The position numbers and the translations under genes were made by a program. The notes beneath the pieces were generated by a model, which worked only from the letters and a program-made list of their open reading frames with translations, searched no databases and was not told the DNA's origin. Shown in pieces: positions 20,853-31,500 of a stretch of DNA of 64,000 nt. The DNA comes from Panulirus ornatus (taxonomy: Eukaryota > Arthropoda > Malacostraca > Decapoda > Palinuridae): NCBI RefSeq assembly GCF_036320965.1, contig NC_092235.1, forward strand, positions 2,241,346-2,305,345. The letters run 5' to 3'. Each line of letters begins with the position of its first letter. Within the stretch, counting starts at the first letter, position 1.

Positions 20853-21352
20853 AAGATTTTCATCCTCTGAGCGAAGCCATACAATAATCGTCCTTATCTA
20901 CTCTGAGCATTGGATAGCCTCCTGATGATCAAGATTGCTGTTTTGGTTGTCCGTTTCCCTTGTTACTGCTGCGCCTCACTGCACACCTTATATGAGTGCC
21001 TTCCACAGTATTAGGGACAGCTGCTGGGCCTCACTGTAGCTACTTCTGGGACGGTTGCCAATCTTCCTCGTATTCCCTCATGACCACAGCGCCAAACCGA
21101 CTCCCGCCATCAGGCCAAAACGCACAAACATTTCTGACAAAATTGAGACAACGGCTTTCGCGTCAGTTTTGACACCAAGTGAATTTATACGACAATTACG
21201 CTCAAGATGCTTGGTTTTTCGTTCATGGATTGAACAGAAGCAACCAACGATGGTTGCTACTGCCCAATCCATGAAGTCCCCCCCACCACGGAAAGGTAAC
21301 CAAGCTTCGGGGGGGATGGGTGTTTACCCTGACGCCAACGGAGAAACTCAAT
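20853..21352. repeat. Inverted repeat arm, partner at 27793-28306
   Basis: The sequence from the AAGATTTTCATCCTCTGAGC end to the AGTTTCTCC region reappears inverted at 27793-28306 and again at 58470-58930. It contains an open frame (21055-21357) preserved in the 27.8-kb copy, but frames on both strands are open and no domain is recognised. Likely a dispersed repeat of unknown class. Confidence 0.7.
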
Positions 21353-21546
21353 ATTAGTGCAGAGATCTTTTCCTTGGTAAAGGAAGTGTAGCCGGACTCC
21401 GCCCTCATGAGGTTACTGCACGACAGCAAAGATCACCCTTTGGTAGGCTGTGCTATAGGCAGCACAGCTCCGTCAAAGACCTCACTCCATAAGTGAACTT
21501 ATATAGATTCCTTTTTTAACATTTTGTCTTGTCTATAATGAACTCA

Positions 21547-22302
21547 TCAGTTCTTCTCCAGTGAAAGCAAAAAATCATCGAGAAATTCATTTGCTTCCTC
21601 AATATCAGGATCTTGTGGCTCTGTGTGGGGGACGGGGCTGGTGGGCTGTGTGTCTGGCTGTGTCTGGAGAGCGGGGCTGGTGGTCTCTGTGACTGGTTGT
21701 GTCTGGGGACCGCGGCTGGTGGTCTCTGTGACTGGTTGTGTCTGGGGAGCGGGGCTGGTGGTCTCTGTGACTTGCTGCGTCTGGGAAGCGGGGCTGGTGG
21801 TCTCTGTGACTTGCTGTGTCTGGGGAGCGGGGCTGGTGGTCTCTGTGGCTGGCTGTGTCTGGAGATCAGGGGAAGTCTTGGGCATAAATTTCAATATACT
21901 GTGAGCGATATCGTCTCTCAACCGATTCCTCTCGATCTTCTCTTGCACGGCCTTCATGATACGTTTGGGCGGCTTTCTCCATTTTCTTTGCATTTCAGTT
22001 GGTGATCCTGCGCCATCGAGCCACATGATACCAGAATAGTATCGTTCCTGTTTCCCAACGGGTCCAATCTTGGTGTCACACATGATGCCGAGTGAACCCA
22101 AATGGCGGCCGATGTTTACGTTGGAAGCCACGGGCTCGTTATGTATCTTGCAGTAACTTTCATACCGTTGCTGCAGCTCTTTCCTGCTGATAAGGTACCG
22201 CTTCATAGTAATAGTCTTTCCCTTCATTTGAACGAAGGTATTCATGAAACTAACAAAGGAAGCCTTTCCTTTGTAATCCCGTTTGTAGTAACAGAAAGCC
22301 AT
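21547..22302 (-). CDS. Possible winged-helix protein with PQTQ/VTETTSPA repeats
   Basis: Single ORF of 251 residues with a true ATG at 22302. Residues about 36-95 (LISRKELQQRYESYC, NVNIGRHLGSLGI, KQERYYSGIMW) follow the pattern of a winged-helix domain as in RFX factors and in the C-terminal part of P4/D5-type helicase-primases: a helix with YxxYC, FGxxLxxLGI, then YYxGI. A basic stretch follows at 105-130. About six 13-residue PQTQ.VTETTSPA repeats (residues about 145-228) come next, coded by a 39-bp tandem repeat, and then an acidic Leu-rich tail. It has no second copy in the duplicated blocks. It could be a host gene or a fragment from a DNA virus or mobile element. The family call is inference by pattern only. 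Confidence 0.45.
   Translation of the reverse strand: MAFCYYKRDYKGKASFVSFMNTFVQMKGKTITMKRYLISRKELQQRYESYCKIHNEPVASNVNIGRHLGSLGIMCDTKIGPVGKQERYYSGIMWLDGAGSPTEMQRKWRKPPKRIMKAVQEKIERNRLRDDIAHSILKFMPKTSPDLQTQPATETTSPAPQTQQVTETTSPASQTQQVTETTSPAPQTQPVTETTSRGPQTQPVTETTSPALQTQPDTQPTSPVPHTEPQDPDIEEANEFLDDFLLSLEKN
21617..21860. repeat. 39-bp tandem repeat inside the winged-helix ORF
   Basis: About six units of GGTCTCTGTGACT(G/T)G(T/C)TG and TGTCTGGG(G/A)AGCGGGGCTG. Length is a multiple of three and keeps the minus-strand frame open, giving the PQTQ/VTETTSPA repeats. Confidence 0.9.
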
Positions 22303-22556
22303 TGAAGACGTGGATTGGGTCAGGCGAAGTTACACAGACTAACAAGATAGTCCTATAATCAATGATCCTGTATCAGCACTGAACTCGAAATACGTCAGAA
22401 CGACAATTTGAACCCAGGGCTGGAGGGCCAGTTGATGATATTCTCACGTCTTGCTCAACCAAGTAACCTCGGTTAGACCTTGTTTATATTTAAATATAGT
22501 AAAGCTAATATAGTGAAGCTTGATGTTTCTATTTATATGTAAGTTGCAATGTAGTT

Positions 22557-22662
<106 letters not shown>

Positions 22663-22745
22663 TCAATAATGGATGGAACTTGGCTCCTAAGGTGATTTTG
22701 TTCTTGGAGTGGGACCTCCAGCCATTCTGTCCGCCTTTTCCCTTT

Positions 22746-23178
22746 CTAGACATGTGGTGGTGCATTGGGAAGTGTGGCAACCTTCGTCTTCATCTTTTTG
22801 GGTGCAGGCTTGCAAACCTCGTGGAGTAGTTGTGGGGTTTGCTTCTTTGCTGCACCCGACATAGCCATCTGGGTGTAGCTATCTACCCGGGCTGGTGGGT
22901 CAGCCAGCATAGCTACACGCTCACTCGGTACCTGGGCTGGTGGACGAGCAGCCTTCCTTTCTTCCATGGCTACAGTCTGCCTAACGACCTGGGGTTGTGG
23001 AGCAGCCATCCTTACTACCACCCAGGTTGGTTGGGCAGCCTTCTTTCGTTTCTTTGCTACACCCTTCTGGTTGGGCTGGTTGGGCAACCTTCTTTTTCCT
23101 CTTCTTCGATACAACCTGCCAACCGAATTCGTCTGCTGGTGGGTCCGTTTCTTTCATGGATACAACCTCTGTAGCCAC
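22746..23178 (-). pseudogene. Lys/Pro/Ala-rich open region, frame-shifted
   Basis: Two overlapping minus-strand frames (23178-22981 and 23114-22746) encode a Lys-, Pro- and Ala-rich sequence. One contains GWQVVSKKRKKK, the other repeated P-A-Q-V and VAM motifs and ends PKKMKTKVATLPNAPPHV. A single-base shift near 23100 would join them. The block E copy (about 53650-53930) carries many one- or two-base deletions. No family is recognised. Either a decayed gene or part of a mobile element. Confidence 0.3.
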
Positions 23179-23223
23179 TTGGGCTGGCCGGTCAACCTTC
23201 GGTTGTAGGTAAAAGTATATATA

Positions 23224-24010
23224 TAGAATAATGTGGTTATCATCAGCAGCCAGAGGCCATTCCTCCCTCCTTGCCTGCAGAGTTCTTGATTTTCTGGAAA
23301 GTTCTACGAGATTCTGGTAAGATAAATACCATTGAGAGGACGTTGTTAGGGGACAGTCAGGTTCAGTTTAGAGTTGGTTGTGGGATGGTTCTTTTACTGT
23401 GTCGTATCAGCCAGATGGGTATTTCTTTTCACAGTTTTCGTTAAAGTTTGTTTTCTAGAAGCATAATCTAGAGCACTATTTTCCATATGTTTATCATTTT
23501 TGTTGTTATAGTTTCATTATAATCATTAGTTTTGTTATTGTTGATGTTCAGATATTTGATGTTATGTTTGTGATTCCCGTGGAAGCGTCTGACATCTTGC
23601 TAGAAGACTTTCTGGTCACAATATTTCTGCACTGGGGAGTTGATCGTATTCTTTTATTGCAGGTTTTGTTATTATCTTGCTTTACATTAAGGTCTACTGG
23701 AGGTTTTCCCAATGCTGGTTGAACATATGTCCAGCAACAGGAGATAGCGTAAGATACAGTATTGATGAAACTTATCTATCTATATACCGATCTAAATATC
23801 GCTCTATCAATCTATCAATCTAACTATCTATCTATCTATATATCTATCTTTATCTGAAAGTCAACAATGATAGAATCATTGATATATGAAGCATAACAAC
23901 GTCCTCTCAATGGCAATTATCTCACCAGAATCTTCTAGAACCTTCCAGAAAACTATGAACTCTGCAGGCAAGGAGGGAGGAATGGTCTCCGGCTATTGAT
24001 AAAACCATAT
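23224..24010. mobile_element. Terminal-inverted-repeat unit X (block D)
   Basis: The left arm (GCCATTCCTCCCTCCTTGCC, CTGCAGAG, TTCTGGTAAGAT, CATTGAGAGGACGT) is repeated inverted at about 23890-23995, and the similarity extends outward on both sides. The interior of about 550 bp is A/T-rich with an ATCT tetranucleotide run and no transposase frame. It looks like a non-autonomous foldback or MITE-like element. A related unit Y follows at 24112. Confidence 0.65.
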
Positions 24011-24118
24011 TATTCCATATATATGTTTATATATACATATTTATGTATGTATATGAATGTATATATAACGTACAGAATAATGCAGCCATTATCAGTATCG
24101 AAGAAAACTGAAAAGATG

Positions 24119-24190
24119 AGGTCCCACCGAGATTCGAACTCGGATTGCTGGATTTAGAGTCCAGAGTGCTAACCCTTACACCATGGGACC
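24119..24190 (-). tRNA. tRNA-Gln body with CTA (UAG-reading) anticodon
   Basis: 72-nt cloverleaf on the minus strand: acceptor GGTCCCA/TGGGACC, D-arm typical of tRNA-Gln, anticodon stem CTGGA/TCCAG, loop CTCTAAA, T-arm CCGAG/CTCGG with loop TTCGAAT. All stems pair. The anticodon is CTA, complementary to UAG. The three other copies in the window have loop CTCTGGA, anticodon CTG. The change is GG to AA at positions 36-37. If expressed and charged it would act as an amber suppressor. It may instead be a silent repeat-borne copy. Confidence 0.85.
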
Positions 24191-24714
24191 TGATAAGAAA
24201 AGATGTGATTTCATCTAAATGTTTTACATATAATCAACCAGAGGCCATTCCTCCCTCCCTGCCTGCAGGGTTCAAGGTTTTCTAGAAGGTTCTCGAAGAT
24301 TCTGGTAAGATCATTACCTTTGAGAGGTCGTCGTTAGATGACAGTCAGGTTCACTCTATGGTTGGTGTTTGTAGTTGGTTGTCCGAGGATGTTGTTATAC
24401 TTGATCAATTTTGTAATTGTTGACTTTCAGGTAGGAAGTACTCATTTACGATGCATCCTTGTACTCACAACAACCTTATGAGTCACTTCAAGATTTATCT
24501 TCACTACAACTTTATCTTCACTACACCATTAAGGTTGAAGTCAATGGTCACATTCACTACAATCTCAACACGACTGGTCTTATACCTAACCCATATCATA
24601 ACAACATCCATGTACATGTATTTCTTGCAGAATAAAACAGATATCACTGATTTCTGTGAAAGTTGATATATACAGCATTACGTATCTATCAATCTATCTA
24701 ATATCTGTTTTTAC

Positions 24715-24745
<31 letters not shown>

Positions 24746-24936
24746 CCTTTCTAAATCAGAAAGTCAACAATAATATCATTAATAATACGTATAACTACGT
24801 CCTCTCAATGGCAGTTCCTACCCAGAATCTTCGAGAACCTTCTAGAAAACCTTGAACCCTGCAGGCAGGGAGGGAGGAATGGCCTCTGGTTGATTATATG
24901 TAAAACATTTAGATGAAATCACATCTTTTCTTATCA

Positions 24937-25008
24937 GGTCCCATGGTGTAAGGGTTAGCACTCTGGACTCTGGATCCAGCAATCCGAGTTCGAATCTCGT
25001 TGGGACCT
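24937..25008 (+). tRNA. tRNA-Gln(CTG)
   Basis: 72-nt cloverleaf in the right arm of unit Y: acceptor GGTCCCA/TGGGACC, anticodon loop CTCTGGA with anticodon CTG (Gln, CAG). The T-stem reads CCGAG/CTCGT, so one terminal pair is lost, which suggests some decay. Confidence 0.85.
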
Positions 25009-25029
25009 CACCTTTTCAGTTTTCTTAGA

Positions 25030-26270
25030 AACTGATGATGGAACTTAGCCATATAGTTGACCTTCGATGGACATATATTTCTTACGGCCCACCATTTTAT
25101 TTAAGTATGAAGATCTCACGGCAGAGAGGAAACGTGTGATATTCAAAATCAAAAGCCGCAATTGCCCTCATGGTAATGGTCGACATGTTTGCAGACAGAT
25201 GACACAGACATGTGAGAAGTTAGACAAATATGGACGTTCCTGGTTGCTGTATAGCCTAGGTTTATTATCACTTGTAATGAAGGAGAAATGTTGCACATTA
25301 TTCCACACCTTTTTATTTAGGCTAGGATAGGCTAGGATGACTAGGGTCCATAACGTAACAGAGCTGGGAAATGCATCATATCGGATCTGTATTTGTGCAA
25401 AATGGCGCAAGTTTGTGGAAGTGATTTACGTAATGCCGGAGAGAATCCACCTCCACCAGAAATAATGTCTCAGACCATACAATATCTGCTGTTGGACGAG
25501 CAGGGGACATTAGACCAATATATTCCTGTAGTTTATTGCTCTTCCCAAACACGCAGCAAGACATTCGTAAAAGCGTTAAAGTGAACTTTTCCATCGGTTT
25601 TCATATCTTTAATTACTTACACCAGTTCCAACAAATGGAAAAAATCATTTGAAAAATTAGAAATTATTTGCCTATAAAAAGCATTTTGATCGATCGCACC
25701 AAATATTCAATTATTTCTGTACCCGACAAAATATTCAGTCAATCCTATATCCGACATTTTTCCTGCTGGCTGGTGCCGTTAAAGTCATATGGTAATTTAC
25801 CGCAATTAGATTATAGATATATTCATCTATATGGAATGGCTCAGCGTGAAGAAACATATATATATTCACTAAATCCTCCTCTTCACTACACTCCCATCTT
25901 CACTACATATTTCTAACACAACATCTTGACTACACCATTGTATGACCACATTATCATATCATTGTGTTCTTATCTTCACCACAGCCTCGGCAAAATTGAT
26001 GGTTTCTTTACACATCAGAGTAGATGGCCATCTTTATGATGACAGAGAACACACATAACATATTAAACCACTTATCTTTAGTAACTTTAATCTAATTTCT
26101 GCTGATAAAAACGAATTATAATGACAATCTTTGTGTTCTGTGACGGGACATTGCACGGGTGAAGGAACTGTTGTCAGGCACATGTATTAAACTATTGAGA
26201 AATAAACTTAACTGTATTAAAGTACTGACTTCACTATATTAGACTTCTCTATATTAAACTATGCTAGGAT
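25030..26270. other. Non-coding stretch of block D
   Basis: Several short open frames (such as 25067-25330) are kept in block E at about 55745-56008. The copies are nearly identical throughout, so this says little about coding. A small cluster of the TCTTCACTACA motif lies at 25870-25985. Confidence 0.5.
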
Positions 26271-26279
26271 ATGATCAGT

Positions 26280-26323
26280 TCCCAGGTTATATAAGGCGGG
26301 AGCCGGGACCGAGAGCATCATTT
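26280..26323 (+). promoter_or_regulatory. Core promoter of the acidic repeat gene (block D)
   Basis: CCCAGGT immediately precedes TATATAAGGC (TATATAA at 26288-26294). An initiator-like TCATTTGAG starts at 26318, with A+1 at 26320. The TATA-to-Inr spacing is 30 bp, as in the kinase promoter at 3673-3732, and the flanking CCCAGG and GAGAG elements also match. Confidence 0.75.
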
Positions 26324-26405
26324 GAGCTGTGACCTCTGTCGAGTGAACATCTCTGCTCCGCCTTGCAAGCTCCCTCAACCTTTCCTCGAACACTTCAATA
26401 TAATA

Positions 26406-26711
26406 ATGTTCACCAAGGAAGTAGGACGATCCTCCTTTGTCCAGGAGATGGAATTTGAATATGTCCATGTATTTGACATGGGCTATGGCTGTGTGGACAT
26501 GGAAGTGGAATACCCAGACGTGGAAGTGATGGATGGAGTGGAATTTGGCTGTGTGGATATGGAGGTGGAATACCCAGACGTTGAAGAGATGGATGGAGTG
26601 GAATTGGTGGAATACCCGGACGTGGAAGTCATGGATGGAGTGGAATTTGGCTGTATGGATATGGAGGTGGAATACCCAGAAGTGGAATTGGAGGAAATGG
26701 AATATGGGTGA
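26406..26711 (+). CDS. Small acidic protein with internal repeats (block D)
   Basis: Predicted 101-residue protein starting MFTKEVGRSSFVQEM at the first ATG after the promoter, about 86 nt downstream of the predicted start site. Most of it is three to four imperfect copies of a unit of about 20 residues (GVEFGCVDMEVEYPDVEVMD), rich in Glu, Asp, Val and Met with spaced Cys. No signal peptide or membrane segment. It could be a structural, metal-binding or protein-interaction protein. No known family is recognised. The coding part is unchanged in block E (57083-57388). The promoter and intact frame in both copies support a real gene. The antisense frame across this locus is a shadow. Confidence 0.65.
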   Translation: MFTKEVGRSSFVQEMEFEYVHVFDMGYGCVDMEVEYPDVEVMDGVEFGCVDMEVEYPDVEEMDGVELVEYPDVEVMDGVEFGCMDMEVEYPEVELEEMEYG

Positions 26712-26791
26712 AGCTGGTATGACCGCCATATGGATTTGGTGAAGGTTGACCTCGTAATGTGTTGACGTAAAATAGGTCAACCACTGTGACC

Positions 26792-27289
26792 ATGTGGAGG
26801 GGAGGGCCACATCCACCAACCACGAAGCGAGCCCCACCACGGAGAAGTATCCTGGCTGCATCCACGTACGAGAACCACCGCGGGTTTGCCGTCATCCAGT
26901 ACTCCTGCTATGCCTCCTACAAGAAGGCACTTCTTGCCGACGTGACACCACTCTCCATCAACGGTCGCTGTGCAAAAGTGAAACCTCACCGTCCCACTGA
27001 TGCTGGCCAAGTGACCTCGCCCACTCAAGTGGCACTGCAGCCCACACGCCCTACCAGACCCACCATCCATGAGGAAATGCAGCCCACCCCACTTGTCAGG
27101 CCCACCTTCAGGGAGACATGGCAGGTCTCAAGACCTGTCAGGCCCACTATTCAAGACCGACTTGGTCCCCCAACACATGTCAGGCCCAGCGTTCTAGACC
27201 GACTGGGGCCAATAACACATGACATGTCCTACGGACATACCGACTGCACTCTGCACCACGTACGGGCGTTAAAAGGCGTGTCGAGATGA
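26792..27289 (+). CDS. RRM-like ORF (block D copy, intact)
   Basis: 165-residue ORF from the ATG at 26792, about 80 nt after the stop of the acidic gene on the same strand. Residues about 28-65 (YENHRGFAVIQY, then ASYKKALL and INGRCAKVK) resemble the second half of an RNA-recognition motif: RNP1 R-G-F-A-V-I, the helix-2 Ala/Leu pattern and the last strand with GR. The first half of an RRM is not visible. The C-terminal half is Pro/Thr/Arg-rich with repeated (V)RPT motifs. It may be a second exon or a downstream cistron of the acidic-gene transcript, or an independent gene. The copy in block E is truncated. Confidence 0.4.
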   Translation: MWRGGPHPPTTKRAPPRRSILAASTYENHRGFAVIQYSCYASYKKALLADVTPLSINGRCAKVKPHRPTDAGQVTSPTQVALQPTRPTRPTIHEEMQPTPLVRPTFRETWQVSRPVRPTIQDRLGPPTHVRPSVLDRLGPITHDMSYGHTDCTLHHVRALKGVSR

Positions 27290-27792
27290 CACACGTTCCC
27301 CGTGCCAAAAGATTCAGTTTGTGAGGAACCGGAGTTCTTTCTTCCTGCTGGTGCTGCAGGAGAACACGGCCCTAGAGTGGACACTGGAGGTGTGTTTGTG
27401 TTTGTGTTTGGGTTATCACTGAGGAACCAACACCAAGACAACTTTAGTTTCGCCTCGCCAAGGATTACGCTAATCTAGCGGAAGTCTGGCTTTCTCCCAG
27501 TAGTGGATGGCACATAATATCTACATAGGGACGTTGAAAAACAAAGAAAGAAAAAAAATGGGAACATTATCCCGCCCAAAAAAATACATACATTTACGGG
27601 GATAATTTCCTTCGTCTTCAAAGAAAAAATGAAACTCTTCCGACGCTACCGTGCCTTCCATAAAGCAACCCTCAAAGAAATCACTTTCTACACAATGCGC
27701 AAGGATTCGGTTAGCCAATCTTCATATAGCTGGGGCTATTCTTCCCTCTGATTGATTCATTTTTCAAGATTAAGGAAAGTTATAATAAAAAT
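27290..27792. other. Non-coding stretch of block D
   Basis: No supported gene. The sequence is duplicated almost perfectly at 57967-58469. Confidence 0.5.
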
Positions 27793-28306
27793 ATTGTATT
27801 GAGTTTCTCCGTTGGCGTCAGGGTAAACACCCATCCCCCCCGAAGCTTGGTTACCTTTCCGTGGTGGGGGGGACTTCATGGATTGGGCAGTAGCAACCAT
27901 CGTTGGTTGCTTCGGTTCAATCCATGAACGAAAAACCAAGCATCTTGAGCGTAATTGTCGTATAAATTCACTTGGTGTCATAACTGACGCGAAAGCGGTT
28001 GTCTCAATTTTGTCAGAAATGTTTGTGCGTCTCGGCCTGATGGCGGGAGTCGGTTTGGCGCTGTGGTCATGAGGGAATACGAGGAAGATTGGCAACCGTC
28101 CCAGAAGTAGCTACAGTGAGGCCCAGCAGCTGTCCCTAATACTGTGGAAGGCACTCATGTAAGGTGTGCAGTGAGGCGCACCAGTAACAAGGGAAACGGA
28201 CAACCAAAACAGCAACCTTGATCATCAGGAGGCTATGCAATGCTCAGAGTAGATAAGGACGATTATTGTATGGCTTCGCTCAGAGGATGAAAATCTTAGT
28301 ATACAA
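27793..28306. repeat. Inverted partner of 20853-21352
   Basis: Reverse complement of the repeat at 20853-21352, with few differences. The block E copy (58470-58930) has lost 34 bp. Confidence 0.75.
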
Positions 28307-28452
28307 GCTAGGCTTTTAAAGTGTTTCAAATCTATGGAGAATAAACAAAAATCTATGAAATTATTTCTTATAATATAGTAACCTGTAATGAGGTTAGTGA
28401 TTTTGTATATTTTATGCAACCTACGTTAACAAAGTTGATCAGGGAATTGGCC

Positions 28453-28454
<2 letters not shown>

Positions 28455-28531
<77 letters not shown>
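28455..28531. repeat. (TA)n array
   Basis: About 76 bp of TA, present at 59098-59173 in block E with almost the same length. Confidence 0.95.
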
Positions 28532-28532
<1 letters not shown>

Positions 28533-31500
28533 TCTTGGTGTATGGGAAGGCCATATGGGAGACGGAGAGAGAGGCAGGAGCAGGAGAGAAATGATCAAAC
28601 CTTCCCGCTTGTTCATAGTTGCTGCCTGAAATTTGTCTTCTGATAGTTCTACAGTTTTTGTTTGTGTTTGTTATACTAATTATTAACATAAGAAAATTGT
28701 AATATAATGATTAAGGAAAATTATAGTAATTATAATTTAGAATTGTTATAGGTCAAGATTTGTACGTGAAGCGGAAGACCAAAATATGGTACGGGTCAGC
28801 CATTCGTGAGTGTAAGCGACAGCTATTGATAGTTACTGGCTTTAATTTATGATCATTTATGATATCTATTTTTTACTTTTGTGTTAGCTGTTTTAAGTAT
28901 TTGTTTTGTTTGCAGACTAAAACTTCTCTTATATGTTATTGTTTCTTGGGAAATTCTAGTTAATCGAGACGTTCATAAAGAATTATTTTTGGTCAGTTGG
29001 TTTTGTTTGAACAGACATGCATGGTGGTAAGGGACAGAATAAAAGTTACGGTTTGTTTATATTTGTTATTATTGATTAGCACTTTTCATTTCTAACATTA
29101 GCTGTTTAAAGTGTTTGTGTTGTATTTAGACAAAGTTCATTTTCAAATCTTATTGATTACCACATGAAAGCTAGGCTCTATAAGTGTCAAGTAAACAATA
29201 TGTGATATTTTGAGTTAAGTCGAGGTGCTATTTACCACTGGCGTTTAGATATTTGGGACCCTTGGGGATAGATTTGCCAAGATTATCACGGCCAAATTGA
29301 CTGGATGGCAACCTAGGAGCTAGGCAGAATTGGATATCATAAAAACCCTAAACAGTCGGTGGTTCCTGGGGCCTACCCTCCATCCTCTTGTAACTACGCT
29401 GCTGATTACCATTTTGTTCTTTATAGTTTTCAGAGGAACAAGACACTTCTGCATCTCTGTAAAGTTAAGGACTCATTGAAATTAATTCATCAGATATTAT
29501 CTGCAGTAAAAGGTAAAGCTGACAAGTTACTTTGCTCTTCTTCATAATGGGTCTCCCCTGATGTTTTCAATTAATGTTTAGCCTACCTAAATTTTCCATT
29601 CGTACTTACGTATTTATGTGTTGTTTCCAAACGGTAATTTGAAAGGAATGACCTTATATATTTGGGTGTTGTTTCCAAACTGTAATTTGAAAAGAATGGC
29701 CTCGCTGAGCCCCAAGATGAATATGTTTAGGAGAATACTCTTATTGTGAAGTAACATTGTCGTACAAGATGTAAAACAATTCCAAAGCTTTTTTCTTTTC
29801 TTCATGTTGCCACATTGTTTAAAGTATTTAGTTGAGCTAGATTGTTTTTCCTTGAAACTGCATGAAATATTTATTTTGGTGTAACTATCATTATTCCGTT
29901 AATAATTTTATCATTTCATGGATTTTCTGTTTTATGCTTATACATATCTTCTTGTGTTTAATTACTTCATTCTGGTACCAGTTTTCACAACACATTATGT
30001 ACTTTTGATTTTTATTATTTGGACTTCAGTTTATTCTTGCATTATGGCTTCACCAACAAAAATGGCTGTAATATTACTAATCTTGTAAATTGTTTCATTT
30101 TTTAACTTACTCTTTGCTATGAGATGTACTTCTGCAGTTGCCTTTTTTTTTTTGTACCTTTCATCAGACCAATAATTTTCATATGTATTCCTCTCATTGC
30201 TATGGTTTACCCATATATCAACTGAATTAGTTTTGAACTCATGTTGGCTTTTGTAGCCATTCCATTCATTCATGAGGACTTACAGAGAAAAGGAGGCATA
30301 AATGATAGAATGTGAAATGAAATGTAATGTTCAAGCAGAAATATAACTGCAATGTTTTTATTCTGAAATGTAAAGTTTAGATTTTTTCCAGATTCTACAA
30401 GTATTCTTTCATTATTGTATATTTAATATTAATTCATTCATGCACTCCACTTTTTACATAAACATCAAATATTCATAAAGTTTTATCAACAAACACAAGA
30501 TAGTTTTCAATATAGCAGACTGTAGAGAACAGGAACCAAGAAGTATCTGGTACTTCCATTAAATAAAGTTCCTTCATCCCTCCAGTTTTACCAAACAGCT
30601 TTCCTATCATGTGCAACATAATTGTCAAATAAGGATAGCCAGCACATCACTACATGACCAGACCCAAGTAAGGTATATCAAACTTCTTCATTCTGTGTTT
30701 CAAAATATAAAGCACAAGATGTGTAGTGATATAGTTTTTGGATGACATGTGCAAAAGTTATTGGCAGCCTTACCTTGTGCAGGTCAAGATTTACTGGTCA
30801 ATGAAAATCAACAAAATCAAGATAAGACAAAATTCGAATAAGAACTTAATAATTTCCATCAGTCATCCACCAATGTGTATGAAATTGATCTCCTCTCAGT
30901 TGTATTTATTTCCTTCACTGTAGCTGGGATATAAAAGCTCTGTTAATTATTTCTGTTCATTACGGCTAGGATGAAGATGTTAATAATTCTTGAATAAGAC
31001 TCCTCAGCCCTTAGGCGAAATATCGAGCCAGGCCATCAATCACTTTCTTGATGAGGAAGGGGTTGAGGGAAGCGTTGAACCGGTCACATGTAACATAACA
31101 AATTCTGCATTTGTGCACTTAATGTCCAGCGTAGGTCGGTCAACACCACTAACTACCCACTACGGGAGTAGTGAGTGGTTGGCTTACTAGAGTCCATACC
31201 AGTGGGGCTAGACCCCAGATTCTGGGGTGGCGTGTGGTACCACCCCACACAAAAGGTACTTGTAACACCTTACATCTTCTCTAAGACAATATACGAGGCA
31301 GCTGATCAGACAGACAAGCGCCCCACAGTAGGGCCGGCTGGACGTACCAAGCTGGGTGGAGTTCTCCTGCTGTCATCACCTCTCACATGGTCGCACAATT
31401 GTGTCCAAACAACCTTCGTGAGATGTACCAGTGGTCCAGCAACACCAGAAATACCGGTCAACAACCACTTGTCTGTAAACACAAAAAGAGAAGAGTAAAC

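Larger units (their letters stand above)
24112..25016. mobile_element. Terminal-inverted-repeat unit Y carrying tRNA-Gln in both arms
   Basis: Arms of about 230 bp (24112-24345 and 24785-25016) are inverted copies. From the outside in, each arm has a complete tRNA-Gln, a TGTGATTTCATCTAAATGTT spacer, then the same GCCATTCCTCCCTCCCTGCC segment as unit X. The tRNA 3' ends point outward. The interior has (ATCT)n at about 24697-24747. No transposase is visible. Confidence 0.7.

Noticed and set aside
20853..21352. A gene at 21055-21357 supported by its conserved copy at 27757-28095
   Set aside because: Both strands are open in all copies, the copies are too similar to show codon-level selection, and no domain is recognised. 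Kept as a repeat.
26259..26861. Antisense 200-codon frame over the acidic repeat gene, preserved at 56936-57538
   Set aside because: The plus strand has TATA, initiator, ATG and repeat structure; the antisense frame is open only because the coding repeat lacks stops on the other strand.
30925..30990. A third promoter of the kinase/acidic type (TATAAAAG, TTCATTACGG)
   Set aside because: TATA-to-Inr spacing and initiator differ, and the following ATG frame is only a few codons long.
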